In this document: positions 20,186 through 30,413 of the stretch, piece after piece
Position numbering within the stretch: position 1 is the first letter of the stretch
Layout of the letters: every line of letters begins with the position of its first letter
Notes under the pieces: generated by a model
What the model was told of the DNA's origin: nothing
The model's database searches: none
Seen by the model: the letters and a program-made list of their open reading frames with translations, nothing else
Position numbers and translations under genes: made by a program
Source: Ceratobasidium sp. AG-K
Lineage: Eukaryota; Basidiomycota; Agaricomycetes; Cantharellales; Ceratobasidiaceae
Length of the DNA stretch: 64,000 nt
NCBI GenBank assembly: GCA_037039685.1
Contig: JAWNGF010000011.1
Location: 1,860,001 to 1,924,000 of the forward strand
Direction of reading: 5' to 3'

Positions 20186-21831
20186 AACTCTGAATTGCTA
20201 GTAATGACTTCTTCCAAGGCTGCTATTTGCGTTCAACAATCTTTAGTGATATCGCCCTTTTTCTGGCAGCAATAACAGGTGGTTTTGCTTGTGACTGCTG
20301 CTACTTCCACCTTAGCCTGGCAAACATCTGGTTTGATGAAGCTAAAGGGAATTTCCTACGTTGTTCCATCAGCCCATTTGACCTTGGGGGTAAGGAAACC
20401 GCGTTTGTTCTTGCTAATTGACTCGATTGTGCCCTTCTTGCTGCCCTGGGGAGTAACTGTGTAGATCGCCTCTCCTTTCTGGTATCTATGCACTGTTGCG
20501 CTTGTGGTTACCCGCTTCTGGGTGCCACTTGAAGTTGCCCTCTCCAGGACATTGGTTCCCTTTTTCTCCATGTTTCTTGCAATGAGCGCGGCATCAATTT
20601 CCTGGGTCCTAGTAAATAGTTCCTGTAATGTAGCATTGTGATGATTATAGGCCTGGGAGGTTAGCATATCCTTGATGTTGTCCTTGAGCCCTGCATAGAA
20701 ATTGTCTTTCAGGGTCTGCTTGTTGTAGTCTAGCGGTGCCAACAGAATCCTAAATTGGGTGAGGTATTCAACCACTGTTTTGGTCTGGGAAAGTGCCTTG
20801 TACTTCCGTCTGTAGACCTCTACTTGTTCAATTTTGCCAAAGGCTAATTCCCACTCCTGCTGAAAGATATCTAGACTCGTAAAAATGGCTTGGGGTACAC
20901 CTGCATTGTGCAGGTCTTGGAAAGGGCAAATCCAGTCAATAGCAGGGCTGCGTAGGTACAAAATGATAAGGTGGATTTTCTTCTCATCCAAGGCAGTGGC
21001 GTAGTGGGAGTCGGCAATGTAATTTGCACAGGAGTATGTAAAATCCCTGGCCTTGGCTCCTTGTTTGCCCTGGAATTCAGTAGGTTTGGACGCTGCTGAT
21101 TTTTCCGTTCTTCCACTTCCAAAGATCAAAGATGTCAGGGCTGTTGTTGCTCCTGACGAGGGTGGTGCAAATCGCATCATAGAGCCCCTTAGTCCTTGGG
21201 TTGCTGTTCCTCCTCCTAGCAACAACCCTAGTTGACTGGTTGTTAGGGTGTTGGTTTGAGCCACAGTCGTTCCACTTCCTCCCATTGGTCTCCCACTTGA
21301 TACAATTCCTTGTGCCCAAACTGCATCCCTAGTTATTCTATGTTGATCCGTCATTTTGTTGTATAGTTTGCAATTCTGATCTGCGATTTCCATCAATTGG
21401 TCAATGCAGATATTTCCATCATCCCTATGATGTAGGATCCATTGTTTGACATGCTCCAACCTCTCTGCCATGAGACTATGGCGCAATGATAATTCTCTGA
21501 GAATGAAGAGGACTTCTTTTTGAAAATTGCCTTCACAGGTTTCCCACCAGGAATCACCCTTGTATTCCCTAATGGCAGGAGACGGTGGTCTTGATTCTGC
21601 ATCAAAAGTTCTGTAGGGGGCCAGTTGGGAACAAATGGTTGTATTCCCTACTGATCCTTCCTTGTTGCCTTCTTTCCTTGATGCAGGAGGTTCTGAGAAG
21701 CAAGTTTGATGGAGGGGGGTTTCTGGTGGAGGTATCGCAATGGGACTTTTGCCCTTAGAGAATGAGGGCATCATGGAAGACATTGTTGCCTGGTAGGAAT
21801 CTGCTGAATTTGCGCAGCTTCTGTTGGACAT
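20167..21831 (-). pseudogene. B1 gag with two internal stops
   Basis: Starts MSNRSCANSADSYQATMSSM at 21831. The gag core (KARDFTYSCANYIADSHYAT...TVVEYLTQFRILLAPLDY) is followed by a basic segment. TAG at 20356-20358 and TGA at 20233-20235 interrupt the frame before the final stop TGA at 20167-20169. The zinc knuckle between them (about 20236-20277) reads CYCCQKKGDITKDC, with Asp where the CCHC histidine should be. The frameshift heptamer is ten to twelve bases before the final stop. Confidence 0.88.
20179..20185 (-). promoter_or_regulatory. Candidate -1 frameshift site of B1
   Basis: GGGAAAA in gag phase G GGA AAA, followed in gag phase by GGC AGC AAC TGA. The -1 frame is open through the protease. 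The same heptamer and phase occur in the unrelated family A. Confidence 0.7.
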
Positions 21832-22223
21832 CTACAATAAATGCGCTTCCTGGTGTGCTTTGACCAAAATTGGCTAGTAATGTGTGTTATAGAAAATATA
21901 TCCCCTGGGTAGAGATGGAATGTATAGGGGGAACCTAGTTGACGGTAGGTTCAGTGCGATGGTCTCAGAGGTCCTTGTTCCAATAGAATATATGAATGGT
22001 GCTTCCTGATTAGGTGGCCACGGTTCAGTGATATCAGAGGATAGGGGACGTCATTGACAGGCTAATGGATGCAAGCTGCAGTTTGCCTCAACGTGTAAAT
22101 GATGCAGGGGAGAGATGGGGGTATTAGCTGACAACGGTGAAGGGTGTGAAATTGCTCAGAGGTGACCTGGTGATGAAAGACCTGGTTCCGACAGCAACAA
22201 AGGCTGTATCCACAGCAAAGGCA

Positions 22224-22237
22224 ACAAGACTTGTTCT
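22224..22237 (-). promoter_or_regulatory. Self-complementary primer binding site of B1
   Basis: On the coding strand AGAACAAGTCTTGT starts two bases after the 5' LTR. It is perfectly complementary to ACAAGACTTGTTCT in the LTR (plus-strand 22379-22392), about 30 bases downstream of a TATATA. This suggests Tf1-like self-priming in family B too. Confidence 0.65.
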
Positions 22238-22239
22238 AG

Positions 22240-22686
22240 TGTCACAACCCTAGTTGAACCTTGGAGGCCAAGACTCCACAGGCAGTGAGAATGGGGGTTG
22301 GGACAACGACAAAGGTCAAATGTATGGCGCTTAGGCCTTAAGTGAGTCACACGATGAGTGATGGGGAAAAACAACAAGAGAACAAGTCTTGTGGGAGCAA
22401 GACTTGTGTTGCTGGTATATAACCTTTCTACTGTGGCTATGTACAATAGAGAGCAGGCAACAAAGGGAACGCAAACAAGAAAAAGCAAGAGTCCAAGAGA
22501 AGCAAGAAAGAGACAAAGGAAACAAAGTAAGTCCATGGACTCTGAGGGAACAAGGGAACAGGCCAGGCAGGCATGTCCCGCGGTCATGGCTTACATAAAG
22601 GCGACTAAATGCGCCAAGGCGAGAAGAACGAGACCAAACACAAGACAAACAGGACAACAGAGAGAGAACAAGAAAAGGTTGTGACA
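22240..22686 (-). repeat. 5' LTR of B1
   Basis: 447 bases, differing from 15549-15995 at four positions, all of CpG-deamination type. Confidence 0.95.
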
Positions 22687-22691
22687 GCGCA

Positions 22692-23304
22692 GGTGTTACT
22701 CCAATCCATGAACAATGGGGTACCAGACCCAAACCTAACATCATGGGAAACATTCAAGACACACTTCATGGAGCAATTTAGCAACCCTAACAAGAAGGCC
22801 AAGGCAGAGGCTGATATCCAAAAAAGCAAGCAGATCAACTTGGTAGCAAATTATGCAACAGAATTCTGTTTCCATATGGTTGATGTGAATTGGGGGGAAG
22901 AAGCTCTTATCAATCAATTCAAGGAAGGACTCAAGCTGGAAATCAAAATAGAATTGGCACAATTTGAACTCTCTCTTATCAACAAGGACGGATCTGAAAG
23001 GCGCCTTAACCTAAATCAATGGATCACTCTTGCAAGTTCTATTGATCAAAAATTGCAACAGATCAAGGCCTCTACCGGGAAGAAAACACCTCAATCAACC
23101 ACTAGCGGACAAACCTCCACAAAGCGGTTGCCAGACAAAGTATACAAGGCAAGGATAGTATCAAACCAATGTCTGAAGTGCAGACAAGAGGGTCACTGTT
23201 TGCTAAAATGCTTGTCCAAGGAATGGATAACAACCAAACCAAACATAAAGGGAAGAGAAGCATTGATCATAGGAGAATTGGGAAAAGAAGGGGTCTCCCT
23301 CTAA
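22692..23304 (+). pseudogene. A0 gag, 3' part
   Basis: Resumes after B1 with VLLQSMNNG..., then SKQINLVANYATEF and a zinc knuckle CLKCRQEGHCLLKC, and ends TAA at 23302-23304. This piece has no internal stop. The open frame drawn from inside the B1 LTR is an artefact of the junction. Confidence 0.88.
23280..23286 (+). promoter_or_regulatory. Candidate -1 frameshift site of A0
   Basis: GGGAAAA in gag phase G GGA AAA, 15 bases before the gag stop. The -1 frame runs on into CGETKEP and the protease. Confidence 0.7.
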
Positions 23305-24359
23305 CTGTGTGTGGAGAGACCAAAGAACCAACAGTGGAAACAATGTACTTTAGAGCAACAAACAAATCAACCATTGTTTACACAAACATTGCCAGAATCA
23401 CAGAACCAATCTCAACTCTCATTGATTCAGGAGCATCAAAGAACTTCATGGACATCTCCTGGGCTTGCTCCAACAATATCCCACTCACCAAACTTTCCAC
23501 TCCATGTAAAGTAATTGGCATTCAAGGGAAGGAACTCTCACACCAAATACGATTCAAGGCCAAACTAGAACTGGACGTAGAAGGAAGAACCTTCAAACAA
23601 GTTTTCTTTGCTATGCCTACCAGGGAGACCAAACTCATCCTAGGACTGAGTGGTTAGAAGAAGCAAACCCCGTTATTGATTGGAAGATGAAACACATATC
23701 ATGGAAACCAGAGCCCATCCAGGCAAAAACAGCCTTGATAGATGACCTACCAGAAGAATTCAAGGAATCTGCCAACATATTCAGTGAAGAGAAATTCAAG
23801 AGGATCCCAGATCACCGTCCATACAACTGTGCCATTGACTTTATGGAAGGGGCTGAACTTCCAAAACCGGCCAGACCAATCCCGCTCTATCCAGCCAAAT
23901 CAATCGCACTTAGAGAATACCTGGATGAAGAAATCGCGGCTGGAAAGATTTGACCAAGCAAATCACCCATTGCATCACCTTGTTTCTTTGTAAAAAAACC
24001 GATCAATCCAAAGAACCCGGGGGCAGTACAACAATTACAGCTTGTTCAGGATCTCAGGGGGGTAAACACTATCACAAAGGATGACAGAGTTCCAATGCCC
24101 CTAATGGAAGACCTCTTGGACAAAATCAAGGACGCAGAAATTTTCTCCAAGATTGATCTGCGCATGGGATTCAACAATATCAGGATCAGAGAAGGGGACA
24201 AATGGAAGACAGCCTTCAGAACCAAGGAAGGCCTGTTTGAATACGTTGTCATGCCATTTGGACTAAAAAATGCGCCCGCAGTTTTCCAAAGATACATGAA
24301 CCACACGTTCCATGACCTCATCAACATATGTGTTATAATATACATTGACAACATCTTGG
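23280..24359 (+). pseudogene. A0 pol, truncated at the RT active site
   Basis: Protease (TLIDSGASKNFMDISW, about 23418-23465; ETKLILGL near 23628), then a shift near 23650, then RT segments FSEEKFKRIPDHRPYNC, KIDLRMGFNNIRIREGDKW and FGLKNAPAVFQRYMN, ending at YIDNIL. A TGA near 23951 replaces Gln/Arg of the sister copies. RNase H, integrase, chromodomain and ORF3 are missing because an LTR begins at 24360. Confidence 0.85.
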
Positions 24360-24816
24360 TGTTGTGAGCCAACTCACTCCATTGGACTCGCCTGTTGTCT
24401 CGCCCGCCTGTCTTCTCCTTTGCGTTGTGTTTCTGTTTCCGTTTGCCACGTTGCCACCTTCTTGAGGTTATTTGTGTTACACTATGTAACGCAGCTGTGC
24501 TTTGTACGAGTCATGTCTGTTCATACAGCATGACTCACATGGACACTCCTGATTGGTTGTTTTGTGTGACTCGTGTGGCTGCACTTTGTAGGATTTGGCC
24601 ACTTCTTGAATATATATAGAGGACCAACAAGCCTGGTAACCCCAGCTTGTTTTGTCTTGTCAAACATCCCCTTTGAGTGACACTTTGAACCACCCCTACC
24701 CTCAAGAGCCTACAGACACTTAAGTGTGTTGCGGTTCAAAGAGGTCACTTAGGTCTTAGTGCCGTCCACTCTCCATCGCAGCTTATCTCATAGCCACCAA
24801 GAAGAAGCTTACGACA
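24360..24816 (+). repeat. A-family LTR closing A0 on the right
   Basis: 457 bases, TGTTGTGAGCC...GCTTACGACA, same orientation as A0. It follows the truncated RT directly. It is either the 3' LTR of A0 after an internal deletion or a foreign LTR; no matching target duplication was found. Confidence 0.85.
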
Positions 24817-25065
24817 TGGTGGGTATAGTATGTGGACCTTCATGGTAGTACTAAAAGCTTCTGGGAAGGATTCCACAGTAAGAAGCACAGGACTGGTAGG
24901 TTTGGTAACAATTGGCAATATACCAGATGGTGTGGAGCTTAACCAAACAGGGCCATGGAGACTGTGGTGGACCAGCATATTATGCAAGCACCCTAAAATA
25001 GTATAAATATACCATTGGAGAGACAGGGATAACACTAATAATCAATTTTACATTGTTTCCTGGAG

Positions 25066-25959
25066 TGTTGTGAGCTTCTTCTTGGTGGCCAATGAGACTG
25101 TCACAACCCTAGCCAAACTTTGGAGGCCGAGACTCCACAGGTGGTGAGGATGGGGGTTGGGACAATGACAATGGTCAAAGGTGCGGTGTTATGGCCTAAG
25201 TGGGTCACACGGGGAGTGATGGGGGAAAATGACAAGAGAACAAGTCTTGTGGAGACAAGACTTGTGTTGCTGGTATATATACTAACTGCTGTGGCTATGT
25301 ACAATAGAGAGCAGGTGACAAAGGGAACCAAAACAAGAAAAGGCAAGAGTCAGAGAGAAGCGGGGACAAGACAAAGGAAACAAGATAAGTCCATGGACTC
25401 CAAGGAGACAAGGGAACGGGCCAGGCAGGCATGTCCCGCGATCATGGCTTACAGAAAGGTGACTAAATGCGCCAAGGCGAGCAGAAAGAGACCAAACACA
25501 AGGCAAACAGACAAAGAAGAAAGGAAGAAGAAAAGGTTGTGACAGAGATGAGCTGTGAAGGGGAGTGAATGGTACTAAGACCTAAGTAACCTCTTGGACT
25601 GCAACACACTTAAGTGTCTGTAGGCTCCTTGAGGGTAGGGGTGGTTCAAAGGGTCACTCAGAGGTATGGATGACAAGAGAAAACAAGCTGGGTTTACCAG
25701 GCTTGTTGGTCCTCTATATATATTAAGAAAACGGCCGAGTCAAACATGCAAGCCCAACAGGAGTGTCCAAGTGAGTCATGCTGTGCAGGCAGTCATGACT
25801 CATACAAAGCACAGCCGCGTTACACAATGTAACAGAACAACCACAAGAACGTGGCAACGCTGCACAGGAAAAGACAAACAACATACAAACAGAGCAACAA
25901 ATGCAAGAGCAGAAGGTGAGATGCAAGACAAGTCTAATGGAGGGAGCTGGCTCATGACA
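25066..25959 (-). repeat. Solo LTR, family A, split by a B solo LTR
   Basis: Outer LTR pieces 25066-25098 and 25545-25959 with a perfect target duplication TGGAG (25061-25065, 25960-25964) in the hAT transposase gene. Complete elements were presumably lost by LTR-LTR recombination. Confidence 0.9.
25099..25544 (-). repeat. Solo LTR, family B, inside the A solo LTR
   Basis: 446 bases, TGTCACAACCCTAG...GGTTGTGACA, flanked by GAGAC (25094-25098) and GAGAT (25545-25549), a 5-base duplication with one change. Confidence 0.9.
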
Positions 25960-28900
25960 TGGAGCACTGATGCAATCTCAGAAATACCAGGAAGGAGTGG
26001 GGTTCTGTACCCCAAACCCGCAGTCATTTTGGCTTCAAAGGCCTTGGATGCCATGTTATGCTGTAGATGGTTAATTTTCAAGTGTCCTGCAGAGAACGCT
26101 TGTTCTGCATTGACAGAAGTGGCTAATACCAATTGAGTAACATTTTAGTGTCTACCAATTGTTTGACCACAGTGACCAAGGCTTACCTGGTGCCATGAGG
26201 TAATTCAGTGCCATCCAAGCCATGCAAGGCAAGCACTCAAGCATGGAGGACCAATAAGGGAGTACTCCTCCATACAAGGTGACGGGCTCTGGGTCAGAGC
26301 TCAAATATGTGTCAATCAAATTCTGCAGAGGTACCAAAGGATGGTTGGGGATTGCTTGCATGTGAATCCAGTGATTCTTGGGCTAAAGATAAACAATGTG
26401 CATTAGAATGGGGCACTATTTACTCAAGCAATCATTTGGAATGGACCTTTGAGATTTGAGCTGGCATTTGTGACTCCACATCCATTGAGGGGTATAGGAT
26501 CTTGAACCAAGTGGAGATCATATCATGTACCTCCTTAACAGACAAGCTATTGTAATACTTGCAGAACCAGGTGAGCTTGATGTTGGGGCGCATAGCTTAA
26601 ATTAAAAACAGCATGAGGGAATGTGTAGCATGCACTGAGAATAGACATACATACCCATGGAAATAAAATAAACTTCACATATACTCATGTTTTTCATGTA
26701 CTTGTTGAAAATGTTGAGTGCTGCCTGTGCACTGATGCAATTAACTGGGCTGATATTGGCAGAGCTTTGCATGTCAATCAAGCTCTGTTTCATTTCGATC
26801 AAAGCTGGAAGAACCCAGTGAATGAGGGGGACCTTGCTAGATGAGAAATAATGAGTGGGGACTTCAAAGGCCTGAAGACAGCAACCATTAGCACAGGACC
26901 CACCAAGCCGTGGGGCGACGCACCTCAAGAGCCTTGTTAAGCTCTTCTGCAAGTAATCGCTGCTTTGAGCCCAAGGCAAAGCGATTCAGGTTCGGGTCTT
27001 TGTTGCTTGTGAGAGCTGAACAGGGCGCCACAAATGGGGATAATTGTCCAGTGCTTTCCTGTTGGCATTCCATCGTGTTGCAACTCTTTGACCAAGGGAT
27101 TTGCAATCAGAGCTCTTAAGCTCTGGGCACATAGATATGCACTCGAGGAACTTTGCCTTTGCAACTGGAGACTTGTCAACTTGTTGGGCAAGCCCAGAAA
27201 CCTAGGAAGCGGTTGTTTGAGTACACAAGACATGCATCCAGTTCAAAAAAACTTACAGATGTCATGATAGCTTGCGCCTCTACCAGCTCCTGTGTAGTGG
27301 GCTTGATACCCTGTGTTGAGTAAAGCTGTTTGATTGCTTGAACAACCACATCTTGTACAACAATTGTGTCGTGCTCAAACTTTGCCTCATCTACATTCGC
27401 TATTTCCAAGTCATCAAGCTCCTCAGTGTCAATGCTGGACTTTTTTTTGGCTGTTCAGAAAATCTTGAGCGGCATGTCCGGGGCTTGCTGATGTAGTGCT
27501 GGCTGCAATACACTCCAATACCCTTTTGGTGCGAGAGTTTGGACGAGAAAAAGTCAACATGAACGCCTAGATACAGGAACGGTCAGTAATTTATCTTCAT
27601 ACCACTCGAAGCCAAAAAGACTATGCATACACTCAACTCACCTTAGCCATCAGGTTGATTATATGCGCCAAACAATGCACATATGGGCGTGTTCCTTGAA
27701 AGTGCGGAATACGCTGCTGAAGGTGCTGCACCAGGGTCAGGTTGTTACTAGCATTGTCAAGGCAAGCGGCCAGAATCTAATCAAGGTGTGGTTTGGTTAG
27801 GTGGAGTCAATGTTAGCGGGTCCATGTCGCAAAACTTGCCTTTTTTTCAAGTCCATAACGCTTCAGGTACGAAGCAATGTTATCGGCTAGATATACGCCT
27901 GTGTGCGACGCGGTCAAGCTGATATTTGAGTCAGGATTGAGCTGGCTATATGCAACATGAGATTAGCATGCTTACCAAATAAATTCAAGGATACACCGGT
28001 GGATCTCGTCCTTCTCATACCATATAACAATTACCCTGAGGTACGACTCAGCGGTAGGGCTAGTCCATCCATCAATTGCTAAATGAATGGCGCCTGGAAT
28101 TGTCTGTTCATCTTGCTTAGAAAAAATCGTACCTAGCATATAAATATGAAGCACTCACCTGAAAGTATTCTCTAATCCTAGGAGAATACTTTGCATGTCT
28201 TGCTTTGATATCTCGTGAGAGGGTTATCGGCGATGGGAGGGTTGCGCCCGGGCGCAGATAGTCGACCTCCATACGGTGAAACTCGTTTGTCAGAGTCTCA
28301 AAAGACCGGTGACTATGGGCCCCCCAAAGCGCTAAGATTGCCCGGTGCCATGCTTCTGAGTATGGCGCTCGGTGCTCGTCCGCATGGGCTTTGTTGTCCA
28401 GGAGTGTCTGAAGTCCTCGCCGTCGATCGCACTCTTTAGCCTTGTCAAGCAAAGGCGTTGTTCCGTGGTCAGTCTTCATGCGACCACGCTCCAACGGAAC
28501 GTGAGCCGCATCGTGATACTTGCATACAAACCGGAATGCGAGTTCAATCGGGGTAGGGGGGCTGGAAGACCAGTCGAAAATTTGATGAAGCTCAATGCAA
28601 TAATGAGCATACGCAGGGGATCGCCAGGTTTCTTTGGCTAAACCTGTAGGACACAGATCCAAGAGTGAGCGCATATACTTTAACAGAACTGTGTTTATTA
28701 ACTGACTGATAATTTCCTCATCTTGGAGCTCCCATACTGCGAGGTCAGGGAGCGAGTTGAGGCTCTTGCGCTTCTTCGCCGATGGCCATTCGTCTAGGCG
28801 AGCGGGTGCTGATAGAATGCCAGGCATGATGAAGGGGCTCGGGGAGGAAGGAAGGCGGAGGTATGCAATTGAGCTCGAACTAAACGACTTATATACACTG

Positions 28901-29355
28901 AAAGGGACCCAGACGCTATTAGAACACTCGAGAATAGCTTACTGTACGGAATTTGAGCGCATCCACGCTGTGCACCGCCCGATATCACAAACAGTGCCCG
29001 CCAGCGCTAACAGACCTCCAATGAGTCAGCACCGTCCACGGGCTCCACGGTCCGACCGGTACTCCACAGCCGAAACCATCTACCATTCGGTATATATCAA
29101 ATCCATTTCGGTAAATGCTGTGCAACCATACCATCAAATTACCACGGTCGAAACCACGGGGTTACCGAACTACCATTACCATGAAGGTCCCTAGTACAGT
29201 AGTCCCGGGCATCACGAGACCTCAAGAGCCAACCGAGATTTCTCACTTTTGGTTGAGTATGTAATCTGTGACGTCGTGACGATCTAACTCACGAACAACC
29301 TCGACGACCAGGCCTTTCATCTGTTTAACACTTCGAGCAAGAGGTTTATATAAAC

Positions 29356-30413
29356 ATGACAAAGGACACTTTCTTATTCGACAAGCTTGCTCAGCTCTTC
29401 CCTCGAGCAACCTTTACAGCGTCTGGTGGGCCTCGAATATCTTCCTCCGATGGCACAGTTTACTATGGCAAATCAGGCGCAGCTAGCGAGAAAGAGCAGT
29501 ACAGAGCCGAAATAAAAAGTCTGGAATGTATATCAGATGCCGCACCTGGTTTGTGTCCTCGAGTAATTGCCTCATCGTATGATGAGCGACCATTCTTGAT
29601 TAGCGAGTACCTGGACCTATCTAGCTTATCTTCCACGCCTGGGGCGTCTACTGCGTTGGCCCGCAGGCTCGCGACAGAACTCCATGCATCACAGTCTGAC
29701 AATGACAAATACGGTTTCGAGTGTCCTACATTTTGCGGAGCAACCAGAATCAATAACGGGTGGTACGATACCTGGGCCGAGGCATATAGTGCAATGATCG
29801 GCGGACTGCTTGATAAACTCGAAATGCGAGGATCTTACAAGGCACTGTGTGACAAAGGGAGGGAGGTTCAACGAAGGTATGATACTCAACGTACTGGAGT
29901 TTTGAGCAGAGTCACGCAAATCAAATACCAGAGTCATTCCACATTACTTGGGCGATCGCTTGGAGGGAGTAGAGCCTGTACTTTGCCACGGCGACCTGTG
30001 GGTAAGTTACTTACCGCTAGATCCTTGACAATGCACTTGCGTATGCTCTCATAGTCTGGGAATGTAGGCGCGAAGTCGAGTGGCAATCCTGCCATTTTCG
30101 ACCCATCAAGCTATTACGGCCATAATGAATCCGAGTATGCTAGATCATAAGTCGAGAGACACAGCCTCTCACACCCTAAAGTCTCGCCATAGGCCGAATG
30201 TTCGGTGGCTTTACTGCCGCATTCTACGAGGAATATCACTCACTAAAACCAAAGTCGAAGCCAGAGGAGGAGTACAGCGAGCGAATCAAGCTGTACGAGC
30301 TGTTCCACTACTTGAATCATACTGTTTTATTTGGGGTGAGCTTGCAGGCGTCACTGGAGGTGATACAAGAGACTCATTATTATGACAGAATGGATATGCG
30401 GGTCAGTCAATGA
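29356..30413 (+). CDS. Fructosamine-3-kinase-like protein (FN3K family)
   Basis: FN3K enzymes phosphorylate sugar adducts on protein amines, which lets them fall off (deglycation). Four exons, 29356-29876, 29932-30001, 30055-30134 and 30182-30413, join in frame to 300 residues, the usual family length. Visible motifs are FECPTFCGATRINNGWYDTW (the family's FG..TxCG region), the catalytic loop HGDLW with SGNVG directly after an intron, FDPSSYYGHNESD (the metal-binding DPxxYYG block) and IGRMFGGF with YLNHTVLFG near the end. Intron lengths are 47-55 bases. The final 23 residues after LFG are less like the family, so the last exon end is the least certain part. Confidence 0.88.

Larger units (their letters stand above)
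15549..22686 (-). mobile_element. Ty3/gypsy chromovirus B1, full length, inserted in A0
   Basis: 7138-base element of a second family with 447-base LTRs that differ at four positions. The target duplication GCACA (15544-15548) / GCGCA (22687-22691) lies within A0 gag and differs by one CpG-type change. LTR ends are TGTCACAACC and GGTTGTGACA, themselves inverted repeats. Order on the minus strand: LTR, primer site, gag, protease, RT, RNase H, integrase, chromodomain, ORF3, purine tract, LTR. Pol is nearly intact: only one stop in about 1,300 codons. Confidence 0.95.
6475..24816 (+). mobile_element. Ty3/gypsy chromovirus A0, oldest copy, host for two nested insertions
   Basis: Plus-strand family A element in three pieces: 6475-8001, 15232-15548 and 22692-24816. 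The 5' LTR, gag, protease and the first part of reverse transcriptase can be followed across both insertions by homology to A1 and A2. Reverse transcriptase stops at the catalytic YIDN motif (about 24345-24359), where an A-type LTR in the same orientation begins directly. The rest of pol, the chromodomain and ORF3 are therefore missing. The outer flanks (CCTTT at 6470-6474, TGGTG at 24817-24821) do not match, so the right LTR may derive from another copy joined by deletion or recombination. Gag carries frameshifts and stops, so the copy is dead. Confidence 0.85.
25048..28827 (-). pseudogene. hAT transposase gene, interrupted by a solo LTR near its 3' end
   Basis: A multi-exon gene on the minus strand starts at ATG 28827 (MPGILSAPARLDEWPSAKKR). 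Exon-like blocks follow in order: the N-terminal domain to about 28150; the RNase H-like start HLAIDGWTSPTAES (about 28050-28090); ACLDNASNN with PYVHCLAHIINLMAK (about 27650-27780); PLIHWVLPALIEM (about 26780); and the C-terminal dimerisation motif LATSVNAEQAFSAG (about 26090-26130). The last codons VLQETM and TAA (25048-25050) lie beyond the inserted LTR, so insertion occurred a few codons before the stop. Introns are short but exact borders were not all resolved. The LTR changes the C-terminus only. Confidence 0.8.
24834..29190 (-). mobile_element. hAT-type DNA transposon with nested LTRs
   Basis: GGACCTTCATGGTA at 24834-24847 and its complement TACCATGAAGGTCC at 29177-29190 bound the transposase gene as short terminal inverted repeats. 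A TAGTA lies just outside each end (24826-24830, 29192-29196), perhaps the remains of an 8-base target duplication. The right subterminal region repeats TACCAT/TACCG motifs. The element contains the A solo LTR 25066-25959, so it predates that insertion. End assignment is by eye and less certain than the transposase. Confidence 0.6.
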
